From: Candidatus Tectomicrobia bacterium RIFCSPLOWO2_12_FULL_69_37
GTDB taxonomy: Bacteria > UBA8248
Assembly (NCBI GenBank): GCA_001790955.1
Contig: MGDP01000126.1
Location: forward strand, 1 to 36,536
Direction of reading: 5' to 3'
DNA: 36,536 nucleotides
This document shows, piece after piece, positions 18,474-27,960 of this stretch. Position numbers and translations under genes: made by a program. Numbering within the stretch: the stretch's first letter is position 1; every line of letters begins with the position of its first letter. The notes beneath the pieces were generated by a model, which saw only the letters and a list, made by a program, of their open reading frames with translations, made no database searches and was not told where the DNA came from.

Positions 18474-18491
18474 GCGCGGCACAGGCCCCAT

Positions 18492-18524
18492 CCGGCCGGC
18501 GGGTGCCCCCGGGCATCCGGCCGG
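18492..18524 (+). promoter_or_regulatory. Strong GC-rich intercistronic hairpin between SBP and permease genes
   Basis: CCGGCCGG(CGG)GTGCCC / GGGCATCCGGCCGG; 8 bp + 3-nt bulge + about 5-6 bp. Confidence 0.55.
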
Positions 18525-18542
18525 CTTGGGAGCGGAGGGCAG

Positions 18543-19460
18543 ATGGCAAGCTACACGTTCTGGCGGCTCGTGCAGGGGCTTGTGATCCTCAAGCTCGTGC
18601 TCGTCTGCGTCTTCCTCCTCCTCCACCTGACGGGCGACCCGGCGGCCGTTCTCGCGCCCGTGGACGCCACGGAGCAGGACATCACGCGCATCCGCCGCGA
18701 GCTGGGCCTGGATACCCCCCTGCACGTCCAGTACGCCCGCTTCTTCGCCGGGGCCATCCGGGGCAACTTCGGGCGCTCCTTCGAGCACGAGCAGCCGGCC
18801 TTCTGGATCGTGATGGAGCACTTGCCCGCGACGCTCGAACTGACCGCCGCGGCCTTCTTCTTCTCGGTCGCGGTGGGCATCCCGCTGGGCTGCCTGGCCG
18901 CTTACAAGGAAAACAGCCTGTTCGACCGCGTCGGCATCGGCTGGGCGGTGGTCGCCCAGGCGGTCCCCGACTTCTGGCTGGCCCTGATGATGATCATGGT
19001 TTTCTCCGTGTTTCTCGGCGCCTTGCCGGCCTTCGGGCGAGGCGGGCTCGCGCACCTCGTCATGCCGGCGTTCGCCGCCTCCACGTTCCAGGCCGCCCGC
19101 CTGGCCCGCCTCATGCGGTCGGAGATGCTGGAGGTGCTGCGGCGGGAGTACATCCTCACGGCCCGCTCGAAGGGCCTGAGCGAGAAGATGGTGCTCTTCC
19201 GGCACGCGCTGAAGAACTCGTCCATCCCGATCGTCACCGTCCTGGGGCTGGACCTGGGCATCCTCCTGGGCGGCACGGTGATCATCGAGACCGTCTTCGC
19301 CTGGCCCGGGGTGGGGCGCCTGACCGTGCAGGCCATCTACCACCGGGATTTCCCCGTGGTCCAGACGGCGGTGTTCGTCCTGGCGGCGGGGTTCGTGTTC
19401 ATCAACCTGGCGGTGGACATCCTCTACCGGGCGCTGGACCCGCGGATCGAGTACCGATGA
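18543..19460 (+). CDS. ABC transporter permease, DppB-like
   Basis: RRELGLDTPLHVQYARFFAGAIRGNFGRSF; ILTARSKGLSEKMVLFRHALKNSSIPIVTVLGL. Confidence 0.94.
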   Translation: MASYTFWRLVQGLVILKLVLVCVFLLLHLTGDPAAVLAPVDATEQDITRIRRELGLDTPLHVQYARFFAGAIRGNFGRSFEHEQPAFWIVMEHLPATLELTAAAFFFSVAVGIPLGCLAAYKENSLFDRVGIGWAVVAQAVPDFWLALMMIMVFSVFLGALPAFGRGGLAHLVMPAFAASTFQAARLARLMRSEMLEVLRREYILTARSKGLSEKMVLFRHALKNSSIPIVTVLGLDLGILLGGTVIIETVFAWPGVGRLTVQAIYHRDFPVVQTAVFVLAAGFVFINLAVDILYRALDPRIEYR

Positions 19461-20359
19461 GCCGCTCCATCGATGTCATTCACGGCGGGGAATGGGCCGC
19501 GGCGGCGGCGCAATGGGCGAGGGTTCTGCGCTCCTTGCGGAGGCAGAAATCCGCGGTCCTGGGCATCGTTCTCCTGGCGCTGGCCGTCGTGGTCGCCCTC
19601 TTCGCGCCCTACCTGGCCCCGATGGACCCCGGCAGCCAAGCCCTCGGCCGGAACCTCCTGCCTCCCCTCACGGTGGCGGACGGCCGCATGTTCCTCATGG
19701 GGACCGACCACCTGGGGCGGGACATCCTGAGCCGGCTCATCTTCAGCGGGCGCGTCTCGCTCACGGTGGGCTTCTTCTCGGTCCTCTTCTCGGCGGCGAT
19801 CGGCCTGGCGATCGGCCTCGTCTCGGGCTACTACGGGGGGCGGGTGGACTTCTGCCTCATGCGCCTGGTGGACCTGGTCCTCTCCTTCCCGTTCATCCTG
19901 CTCGCGCTGGCCACCATCGCCATCCTGGGGCCCAGTATCCTCCTCATCATCGCCGTCATCTCCCTGCGCATCTGGGTGGTGTTCGCCCGCGTGGTCCGGG
20001 GGGTTTCGCTCTCGATCCGGGAGAGGGAGTTCGTCCAGGCGGCGCTGGCCCTGGGGGCGGGCGACCTCCGCGTCATCGCGCGGCACATCCTCCCCAACGT
20101 GCTCTCGCCCTGCATCATCATCGGCTCGCTCTACCTGGGGAGGATGATCATCATCGAGTCGGGGCTGAGCTTCCTGGGCCTGGGGGTCCCCCCGCCGACG
20201 CCGAGCTGGGGCGGGATGCTGAGCGAGGGGAGGAACTACATCTACACCTCGTGGTGGGTGGTGACCTTCCCGGGCCTCTCCATCATGCTCACCGTCCTGG
20301 GGAGCAACCTGGTGGGCGACTGGCTGCGCAACATCCTGGACCCGCGCCTGAGGGATTGA
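19457..20359 (+). CDS. ABC transporter permease, DppC-like
   Basis: HLGRDILSRLIFSGRVSLTVGF; REFVQAALALGAGDLRVIARHILPNVLSPCIIIGSL; ATGA overlap with previous gene. Confidence 0.94.
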   Translation: MSRSIDVIHGGEWAAAAAQWARVLRSLRRQKSAVLGIVLLALAVVVALFAPYLAPMDPGSQALGRNLLPPLTVADGRMFLMGTDHLGRDILSRLIFSGRVSLTVGFFSVLFSAAIGLAIGLVSGYYGGRVDFCLMRLVDLVLSFPFILLALATIAILGPSILLIIAVISLRIWVVFARVVRGVSLSIREREFVQAALALGAGDLRVIARHILPNVLSPCIIIGSLYLGRMIIIESGLSFLGLGVPPPTPSWGGMLSEGRNYIYTSWWVVTFPGLSIMLTVLGSNLVGDWLRNILDPRLRD

Positions 20360-20463
20360 GGCCGGCGGGCCGGATTGGGGGGAGGAGCGGGGACATTCAT
20401 TCCGGCCCGTGGGATCCGGCGGCGGAGGGGATCGGGCCGATTTCGCTTGGGAGGCGCAGGGCC

Positions 20464-21708
20464 ATGCTCGACGCATATCTGACCGAAGAGCAAGTGTTCT
20501 TGCAGCAGCTGGCGCACGACTTCGCGGAGAAGGAGATCCGGCCCATCGCCATGGAGCTGGACCACAACCCCGACCCAGCCCAGTCCGCCTACATGGACCG
20601 CATCCTGGAGAAGGCGGACAAGGTGGGCCTGCGGACCATGCCCATCCCCGAGGAGTACGGCGGCGGGGGGATCGACAGCCTCTTCACCCAGTGCCTCGTG
20701 GGGGAGGAGCTCGGCTGGGGCGACCGGGGCGTGGGGGGGATGCTGCTCTCCGCGAGCAAGATCACCCACCTCCTGATGTCGGACCTCGCCACCCAGGAGC
20801 AGCGCGACAAGTGGCTGCGGGCCTACGTCGCCGACCCCAAGTTCCTCATCTCCCAGGCGATGACCGAGGACGAGACGGGCTCGGAGAACCTGCTTCCCTA
20901 TGACGGGGTGGACGGGGGGTTCCGCACCCGGGCGGTGCGCGAGGGCGACTGCTACGTCGTCAACGGCCTGAAGCGCTTCATCTCGAACGTGGGCTACGCG
21001 AAGCTCAACTTCGTCTATGTCCGCACCGATCCGGCGAAGAGCGTCCTCGACGGCGTGACCCTGCTGATGGTCCCGATCGACACCCCGGGCCTCAAGTTCG
21101 GGCGGGTCTTCGACAAGATGGGCTACCGGCTCAACCTGAACCGGGAGATGATCTTCGAGAACGCCAGGGTGCCCGTCGAGAACCGGCTGGGGCCCGAGAA
21201 CTACGGCATCATCAACATCAACAAGCACCTCCGGGGCGGGGACGGCCTCATCAACGCGGCCGCCATGGTGGGGCTCGCCCGGGCGGCCTACGAGGCGGCC
21301 ATGGAATATGCGTCCAGCCGCGTGGCGTCCGGGAAGGCCATCATCCACCACCAGGCCATCGGCTTCAAGCTGGTCGAGATGTACACGGCGATCAACGCGG
21401 CCCGGTCCTACGTGTGGCAGGCGGCCCGCGCGGTGGACGGCCGGGACAAGGTGCCGATGGACTGGAAGCTGCCGGGCTCGGCCAGCTACTTCGCCCACGA
21501 GGCGGCCTGCGAGGTGACCCGGGCCGCCATGGAGGTCCACGGCGGGATGGGCGTCATGCGCGACATGCCCATCGAGATGTACCTGCGGAACGCCTACAAC
21601 ATGCTCCACAGCGACGGCGGGATCATCATGAAGAAGCTCAAGGTGATGAAGCAGATGGAGGCCGGCGTCCACGCCGGCAACGGCGCGGGGATGCGGGTGA
21701 CCTTCTAG
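20464..21708 (+). CDS. Acyl-CoA dehydrogenase family protein
   Basis: MTEDETGSEN, YVVNGLKRFISN, QAIGFKLVEM, EVHGGMGVMRDMPIEMYLRNAYNM. Confidence 0.93.
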   Translation: MLDAYLTEEQVFLQQLAHDFAEKEIRPIAMELDHNPDPAQSAYMDRILEKADKVGLRTMPIPEEYGGGGIDSLFTQCLVGEELGWGDRGVGGMLLSASKITHLLMSDLATQEQRDKWLRAYVADPKFLISQAMTEDETGSENLLPYDGVDGGFRTRAVREGDCYVVNGLKRFISNVGYAKLNFVYVRTDPAKSVLDGVTLLMVPIDTPGLKFGRVFDKMGYRLNLNREMIFENARVPVENRLGPENYGIININKHLRGGDGLINAAAMVGLARAAYEAAMEYASSRVASGKAIIHHQAIGFKLVEMYTAINAARSYVWQAARAVDGRDKVPMDWKLPGSASYFAHEAACEVTRAAMEVHGGMGVMRDMPIEMYLRNAYNMLHSDGGIIMKKLKVMKQMEAGVHAGNGAGMRVTF

Positions 21709-21732
21709 GGGGTCCCGGGGGAGGGCGGTCCG

Positions 21733-22746
21733 GTGCGAGGCGCGGATGGCGGTCCCGGCGGCGGCGACGTCCGCCTGCTCATCGCCGGGGACATCGAGGT
21801 CAACCGCGGGGAGCCGGAGAAGGTCTTCGAGGGAGTGCTTCCCGAGCTGAGGGAGGCGGACCTCCGCTTCGGCGGCCTGGAGGCGTCCCTGTCGGAGAGG
21901 GGTGCCCCCGTGCAGGGCAAGATCGTCATGCGCCACCCTCCCGCGATGATCCAGGGCTACCTGGCGGGCGGCTTCGACGTGCTCGCCTTCGCCTCCAACC
22001 ACTGCCTGGATTACGGGATCGAGCCCTTCCTGGACACGCTGGAGCTCTTGGAGAAGCACGGGATCCGGCACCCGGGGGCGGGCCGGGACATCGCCGCGGC
22101 CCGGGCGCCCGCCATCCTGGAAAGGAAGGGGACGCGGATCGCCTTCCTGAGCTACCTCCTCGAGCTTCCCCTCGGCTGGGGGGCCAACCCCGCCAAGCCG
22201 GGGGTCGCCCCCCTGCGGCAGGACGCCCTCTTCGGCCCCCCCTACGTGAACGAAGAGGACCTTGAGGCCATGGCGGCTGATGTCGGACGGGCGAAGGGGC
22301 AGGCGGACGCCGTGGTCGCCTCCTTTCACTGGGGGGTGAGCCAGAGCCGGACCCTGACCCTATCCCAGAGGGCCGTGGCGCGGGCCGCGGTCGACGCGGG
22401 GGCCGGCCTCGTCATCGGGCGCCATCCCCACATCCTCCAGGGCGTCGAGGTCTACAAGGGCGCGGCCATCTTCTATGCGCTCGGGAACTTCGTCCTCGAC
22501 CACGCGCACCCGATGTTCATGCCGACGGTCAAGGAATCCATCCTGGTCCGGTGCGCGATCGACGGGAAAAAGATCGCCCGGCTCTCCTTCGTCCCCGTCC
22601 TCATCGGGGAGGACGGCCGGCCGCGCATCCTGGCGGATGGAGAGGCCCGGTGCCGGGAGATTCTTCGGGTCATGGAGGGGCTCTCGGCCAAGCTGGGCAC
22701 CCGGCTGCGCGTGAGCGGCAACGAGGCGGCGGTCTGCTTCGACTAG
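21733..22746 (+). CDS. CapA family protein (PGA_cap, metallophosphatase-like); GTG start
   Basis: DVRLLIAGDIEVNRG, FASNHCLDYGIEPFLDTLELLEKHGIRHPGAG, FHWGVSQ, IGRHPHILQGVEVYKGAAIFYALGNFVLD. Confidence 0.9.
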   Translation: MRGADGGPGGGDVRLLIAGDIEVNRGEPEKVFEGVLPELREADLRFGGLEASLSERGAPVQGKIVMRHPPAMIQGYLAGGFDVLAFASNHCLDYGIEPFLDTLELLEKHGIRHPGAGRDIAAARAPAILERKGTRIAFLSYLLELPLGWGANPAKPGVAPLRQDALFGPPYVNEEDLEAMAADVGRAKGQADAVVASFHWGVSQSRTLTLSQRAVARAAVDAGAGLVIGRHPHILQGVEVYKGAAIFYALGNFVLDHAHPMFMPTVKESILVRCAIDGKKIARLSFVPVLIGEDGRPRILADGEARCREILRVMEGLSAKLGTRLRVSGNEAAVCFD

Positions 22747-22904
22747 GGGAGAGCGCGCGGCTGCCGGCGCGCGTTGACCGCGGCCCCGTCTTCGTGATTT
22801 TCTTTGGGAAGCGCGGAATGAGGCGGGCGTTTCGGCACACCTCAGGCACTCACCATCCTCGGCAGCCAGCGAGATCCGGCGGAATGCAACCCCAGGGGGA
22901 GCCC

Positions 22905-24650
22905 ATGGACACCTTCAACAGCGAAGTGCGCGGCGGGATGCGGATTGACTGGGACGTGCCGATCAGGATGGACGACGGCCTGGTCCTGCGCTGCGACGCC
23001 TACCGGCCCGACGCCAAGGGGAAATGCCCCGCCATCCTGAACTACGGCCCCTACGCCAAGTGGCTCCACCTGAAGGACGGCTACCCCGCCCAGTGGAAGG
23101 TGATGACCGAGAAGTACCCGGAGACGGTGCAGGGCACCTCGAACCTGTACCAGAACTGGGAGGTGGCGGACCCCGAGAAGTGGGTGCCCGACGGCTACGC
23201 CTGCGTGCGCGTGGACTCGCGCGGGGCGGGCCGCTCGCCGGGCTTCATGGAGGTGTTCTCGCCCCGCGAGGCGAAGGACCTCTACAATTGCATCGAGTGG
23301 GCGGCCAGGCAGCCCTGGTGCAGCGGCAAGGTGGGGCTGAACGGCATCTCCTACTATGCGATGAACCAGTGGCAGGTGGCCTCCCTCCAGCCGCCCCACC
23401 TCGCGGCCATGTGCGTGTGGGAGGGGGCGGCCGACTTCTACCGCGACCTCAGCCACCACGGCGGCATCTACAACATCTTCGCCGACATGTGGTACCGCGA
23501 CACCGTCACCCTGCGGCAGCACGGCCGGGGGAACCGGGACTTCCGCAGCCGGATCAACGGCGAGTGGACCTCGGGGCCCGAGACGCTCCCGGAGGAGGTG
23601 CTGGCCGCCAACCGCTGCGACTACGGGAAGGACCTCCTCGACCACCCGCTGATCGACGACTATTGGAAGGCCCGGATGCCCGACTACTCCAAGATCAGCG
23701 TGCCGCTCCTCTCGGCGGGCAACTGGGGCGGCGTGGGCCTGCACCCGCGCGGGAACTTCGAGGGGTTCCTCCGCGCGGCGGCGAAACAGAAGTGGCTCGA
23801 GGTGCACGGCCTCGACCACTTCACCCACTTCTACACCGACTACGGCGTGGCGCTCCAGAAGAAGTTCTTCGGCCACTTCCTCAAGGGCGAGAAGACCGGC
23901 TGGGAGAAGCGGCCCAGGGTCACCCTCCAGGTGCGCCACCCCGGCGAGAAATTCGTCGAGCGGGCCGAGAACGAGTGGCCCCTCGCGCGGACCAAGTGGA
24001 CCAAGTTCCACCTCAACTTGGCCGACCTGACCCTGTCCGCCAGGAAGGCGGGGGGGGCGGGGAAGGCCGCCTACGAGGCGATGGGCGACGGCCTCCTCTT
24101 CCTCACCCCGCCGCTCAAGGAGGAGACCGAGATCACCGGCCCCGCGGCGGCCAAGCTCTTCATCTCCTCCGAGACCCGGGACGCGGACCTCTTCCTCGTC
24201 CTGCGCGTGTTCACCCCGGACATGAAGGAAATCACCTTCCAGGGCTCGAACGACCCGCACACCGCCGTCGGGCACGGCTGGTTGCGCGCCTCGCACAGGA
24301 AGCTCGACCCGGAGAAGAGCCTGCCCTACCGCCCCTACCACACCCACGACGAGAAGCAGCCCTTGAAGCCCGGCCAGGTGTACGAGCTTGACGTGGAGAT
24401 CTGGCCGACCTCCATCGTCGTGCCCAAGGGCTACCGGATCGGCCTCGCCGTCCGGGGCCGGGACTACGTCTACCCCGGCTTCGAGCAGCCGCCGATGCCG
24501 GTCAGCGGGCGGATCTACTCCGGCGTGGGACCCTTCCGCCACGACAACCGGCGGGACCGCCCGCTGGACGTCTTCGGCGGGAAGGTGACCCTCCACGCCG
24601 GGCCGGGCCGGCAGCCCTACCTGCTGCTGCCCATCATCCCGGCGAGGTAA
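22905..24650 (+). CDS. CocE/NonD family hydrolase (X-Pro dipeptidyl-peptidase S15 type)
   Basis: DDGLVLRCDAYRPDAKGKCPAILNYGPYAKW, CVRVDSRGAGRSPG, GKVGLNGISYYAMNQW; C-terminal jelly-roll PKGYRIGLAVRGRDY; RBS AGGGGGA before ATG. Confidence 0.92.
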   Translation: MDTFNSEVRGGMRIDWDVPIRMDDGLVLRCDAYRPDAKGKCPAILNYGPYAKWLHLKDGYPAQWKVMTEKYPETVQGTSNLYQNWEVADPEKWVPDGYACVRVDSRGAGRSPGFMEVFSPREAKDLYNCIEWAARQPWCSGKVGLNGISYYAMNQWQVASLQPPHLAAMCVWEGAADFYRDLSHHGGIYNIFADMWYRDTVTLRQHGRGNRDFRSRINGEWTSGPETLPEEVLAANRCDYGKDLLDHPLIDDYWKARMPDYSKISVPLLSAGNWGGVGLHPRGNFEGFLRAAAKQKWLEVHGLDHFTHFYTDYGVALQKKFFGHFLKGEKTGWEKRPRVTLQVRHPGEKFVERAENEWPLARTKWTKFHLNLADLTLSARKAGGAGKAAYEAMGDGLLFLTPPLKEETEITGPAAAKLFISSETRDADLFLVLRVFTPDMKEITFQGSNDPHTAVGHGWLRASHRKLDPEKSLPYRPYHTHDEKQPLKPGQVYELDVEIWPTSIVVPKGYRIGLAVRGRDYVYPGFEQPPMPVSGRIYSGVGPFRHDNRRDRPLDVFGGKVTLHAGPGRQPYLLLPIIPAR

Positions 24651-24672
24651 CCGGAGGGCGTTGGACCGCGGG

Positions 24673-24711
24673 AAAAAAGGGGGCTCCCCCCGCGGGCGGA
24701 GCCCCCTTTTT
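24673..24711. terminator. Bidirectional rho-independent terminator between convergent genes
   Basis: AAAAAAGGGGGCTCC...GGAGCCCCCTTTTT; 9-bp stem (24679-24687/24698-24706) flanked by A-run and T-run, abutting the minus-strand stop codon. Confidence 0.9.
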
Positions 24712-25606
24712 ATGTTTTCTGGCGGTCCAGCGCCTCGAACGCCCGCTTGGCCGCCCGGATCCCCTGGTTCGTCTTGGAGAGCCCGATGCAGGGGGAGCAC
24801 TGGGCGATCGCCTCGACCACCTCCCCGCGCGTCAGCCCTGCGTTCAGGGCGCTCCGCACATGCCACTCCAGCTCGTTCTCGCACTGGTTCGCGGTCGAGG
24901 CGGCGATGACGATGAGCTCCCGCGTCTTCATGTCCAGCAGGGGCGTGTTCCAGGCCAGGCCGAAGCAGGACTCCAGGATGGCCTGGTTGTGGGCCGGGGA
25001 GATGCGGTAGAGCCCGTCGTCCGCCTGGCCGCCCGCGCCGTAGATGCCGATCCTGCGGCGGACCTCGAAGGCCTTGCGGAGCCGCTCCCCCACGTCCGGG
25101 CGCAGGTCCACCTGGGAGAGCAGGCGGTCCCCCGCCTCCTCCGCCTCGGCGTCCGCCGGGTTCTCGGGAGCCTTCGCGAACGCGCAGCCCGCCTTCTCGA
25201 AGGCCCGGAGGGCGGCCTTGAACGCCAGGTTGGCCCTGGGAATCCCGATGTAAGGGGAGAGCTGGGTGAGCATCTCGACGATCTCCTCGCGGGTCCAGCC
25301 CAGGTTCAGGGCGGCGCGCACGTGCCACTCCACCTCGTCGTCGAGCTGGAGTGCGGCCAGGGCGCTCAGGGCGACCACCACGCGCTGCTTGAGGCCGAGG
25401 AGGGGCTGGCCCCAGACGATGCCGTAGCAGTACTCGAACATGGCCTGGGCGTGGACGGGCGCGAACCGCCAGAAGCCCCGCTCGTCCTGCCCGCCCCGCC
25501 CGAAGATCCCCAGCGCCTTGCGGACCTCGATCGCCCGCCGGACGCGCGCCTCGCCGTCCGGGCCGTGGTCGACGTGGGCCACGATCCGGTCCCTGGTCTC
25601 GTCCAT
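24710..25606 (-). CDS. Carboxymuconolactone decarboxylase family protein with two tandem CMD domains
   Basis: VEWHVRAALNLGWTREEIVEMLTQLSPYIGIPRANLAFKAA and LEWHVRSALNAGLTRGEVVEAIAQCSPCIGLSKTNQGIRAAKRAFEAL; start MDETRD with RBS GGAGAGGAG. Confidence 0.9.
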   Translation of the reverse strand: MDETRDRIVAHVDHGPDGEARVRRAIEVRKALGIFGRGGQDERGFWRFAPVHAQAMFEYCYGIVWGQPLLGLKQRVVVALSALAALQLDDEVEWHVRAALNLGWTREEIVEMLTQLSPYIGIPRANLAFKAALRAFEKAGCAFAKAPENPADAEAEEAGDRLLSQVDLRPDVGERLRKAFEVRRRIGIYGAGGQADDGLYRISPAHNQAILESCFGLAWNTPLLDMKTRELIVIAASTANQCENELEWHVRSALNAGLTRGEVVEAIAQCSPCIGLSKTNQGIRAAKRAFEALDRQKT

Positions 25607-25909
25607 CCGCTCCTCTCCTCTCCGGTTGCGTCCGGGGCCTGGCCCGGGCCCGCGCTCACCGCGGGCTGTCCGAGGGACTGTACTCCGAAACATCGGCCAA
25701 AATCAATCATTTACAGTTGCCTGGCGCCGCGGGGGGCCGGGCGCGGGACGGTGCGGCCCAGCAGGCGGCCGAGCCCCGGCGGGAGGCCCCGCCCGGCGTT
25801 GGAGGGGCACGCCACTTCTGGCAGAATCCCCCCATCGATTCCAGGCAGGGCCTTGCGGCCGGGTTCCGGGGCATCCCGTGCCCTCCAGCGGCTGCGGAAA
25901 GGACGAGCG

Positions 25910-26884
25910 ATGGCCAAGCTGACGCGAGAGAGGGCGCTCTGGATGTACGAGACGATGATCCGCATCCGCCGGTTCGAGGAGCGCGCGATCGAAGTGTTCC
26001 AGGCGGGCGAGCTGCCCGGCTTCATCCACCCCTACATCGGGGAGGAGGCGGTCGCCGCGGGCGTCTGCGCCCACCTGAGCGGGAAGGACCAGATCACCTC
26101 CACCCACCGCGGCCACGGCCACATGATCGCCAAGGGGCTCGGCTTCAACGGCATGATGGCCGAGCTCTACGCCCGCTCCACCGGCTACTGCAAGGGGAAG
26201 GGCGGCTCCCTGCACATCGCCGACCAGGACCTGGGCGCCCTCGGGGCGAGCGGCATCGTGGGCGGCGGCATCCCCATCGCGGCGGGCGCCGCGCTCGGGA
26301 TCAAGCTGAAGGGCGGCAAGGAGGTCGCCGTCAGCTTCTTCGGGGACGGGGCGACGAACATCGGGGCCTTCCACGAGGGGATCAACCTGGCCGCGGCCTG
26401 GCGGCTCCCCGCCGTCTTCGTCTGCGAGAACAACCGCTACGCCCAGAGCACGCCCCAGTCGGTGCACCAGAGCATCCGGGACATCGCCGACCGGGCCAAG
26501 GCCTACGGCATCCCGGGCGTGATCGTGGACGGGATGGACGCGGCCGCGGTCTATGAGGTCGCCGGCGAGGCCATCGGGCGCGCGCGGGGGGGCGGGGGCC
26601 CCACCCTGATCGAGGCCAAGACCTTCCGCTTCTGGGGCCACTACCTGGGCGACCCGGGGACGGCCTACGGGCACGATCGGGAGGCCCCCAAGTGGAAGAA
26701 GCGCGACCCCATCCCGGCCCTCGGCGGCCTCCTGAGGAAGCGGAAGTGGCTCACCGCGAAAGCGGACGAGGAGATACTCGCCCGCGTCAAGGGCGAGCTG
26801 GACGCCGCCGTCGAGTTCGCCCGGAAGAGCCCCCCGCCCGAGCCGGCGGACCTGATGGCCGACATCTACGAGAAGGCCCTCTGA
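25910..26884 (+). CDS. Thiamine pyrophosphate-dependent 2-oxoacid dehydrogenase E1 component, alpha subunit
   Basis: [85 protein letters not shown]. Confidence 0.94.
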   Translation: MAKLTRERALWMYETMIRIRRFEERAIEVFQAGELPGFIHPYIGEEAVAAGVCAHLSGKDQITSTHRGHGHMIAKGLGFNGMMAELYARSTGYCKGKGGSLHIADQDLGALGASGIVGGGIPIAAGAALGIKLKGGKEVAVSFFGDGATNIGAFHEGINLAAAWRLPAVFVCENNRYAQSTPQSVHQSIRDIADRAKAYGIPGVIVDGMDAAAVYEVAGEAIGRARGGGGPTLIEAKTFRFWGHYLGDPGTAYGHDREAPKWKKRDPIPALGGLLRKRKWLTAKADEEILARVKGELDAAVEFARKSPPPEPADLMADIYEKAL

Positions 26885-26906
26885 CCCCCGGGAGGAAGGG
26901 ACCCCC

Positions 26907-27890
26907 ATGCGCGAGATCATGTTCCGCGAGGCCCTCGTCGAGGCCCTCGACGAGGAGATGCGGCGGGATGAGAACGTGTTCGTCCTCGGGGAGGACATCG
27001 GCCAGTTCGGCGGCTCGTTCAAGGCCACCCTCGGCCTGCTCGAGAAGCACGGCCCCGAGAGAATCCGCAACACGCCCATCGCCGAGGAGGCCATCGTGGG
27101 CGCGGCCCTGGGCGCGGCCCTGGTGGGCATGCGGCCGGTGGCCGAGCTGCACTTCATCGACTTCGCGACCGTGGCCATGAACCAGATCGTCAACCAGGTG
27201 GCCAAGGTGCGCTACATGTTCGGGGGCAAGGCCCGGACGAGCCTCGTCATCCGGATGCACGGGGGAGGGGGCAGCAGCGCGGCCGCCCAGCACTCCCAGA
27301 GCCTGGAGGCCTGGTTCGTCCACGTCCCGGGCCTCAAGGTGGTGATGCCCTCGACGCCCAAGGACGCGAAGGGCCTGCTCAAGAGCGCCATCCGGGACAA
27401 CGACCCCGTCATCTTCGTCGAGCACCGGGCGCTCTACACGGTGAAGGGCCCCGTCCCCGAGGGCGAGTACACCATCCCCCTGGGCGCGGCCGAGGTGAAG
27501 CGCGAGGGGAGCGACGCGACCATCGTGGCCACCTCCTCCATGGTCGGGAAGTCCCTCCAGGCGGCGGAGGAGCTCGCGAAGGAGGGGATCAGCTGCGAGG
27601 TCGTGGACCCGCGCACGCTGTTCCCGCTCGACAAGGAGACCATCCTCGCCTCGGTGCGCAAGACGGGGCGGCTGCTCATCGCCCACGAGGCGGTGCGCCG
27701 CTGCGGCTGGGGGGCGGAGATGGCGGCCATCGCGGGCGAGGAGGCCTTCGACTACCTCGACGCGCCCCTCGTGCGCGTCTGCGCCAAGGAGACCCCCGTC
27801 CCCTATTCCCCCAGGCTGGAGAGGCTCCACATCCCCCAGAAGGAGGACGTGGCCGCCGGCGTCCGGCGGCTGGTAGGAGTTGCACGCTGA
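26907..27890 (+). CDS. 2-oxoacid dehydrogenase E1 component, beta subunit
   Basis: [80 protein letters not shown]. Confidence 0.95.
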   Translation: MREIMFREALVEALDEEMRRDENVFVLGEDIGQFGGSFKATLGLLEKHGPERIRNTPIAEEAIVGAALGAALVGMRPVAELHFIDFATVAMNQIVNQVAKVRYMFGGKARTSLVIRMHGGGGSSAAAQHSQSLEAWFVHVPGLKVVMPSTPKDAKGLLKSAIRDNDPVIFVEHRALYTVKGPVPEGEYTIPLGAAEVKREGSDATIVATSSMVGKSLQAAEELAKEGISCEVVDPRTLFPLDKETILASVRKTGRLLIAHEAVRRCGWGAEMAAIAGEEAFDYLDAPLVRVCAKETPVPYSPRLERLHIPQKEDVAAGVRRLVGVAR

Positions 27891-27960
27891 GCCACGGACA
27901 AACACCCTGCACAGCCTTCCCCAGGTTTGAATGTGCCTGCGGGGAGGTCCGCAGCGCCCC

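Noticed and set aside
16896-19343. 815-aa minus-strand ORF opposite the peptide transporter genes
   Set aside because: Antisense shadow of well-conserved SBP and permease genes; low-complexity composition.
22842-25328. 828-aa minus-strand ORF opposite the CocE hydrolase
   Set aside because: Shadow ORF; compositionally biased and crosses the terminator at 24673 and another real gene.
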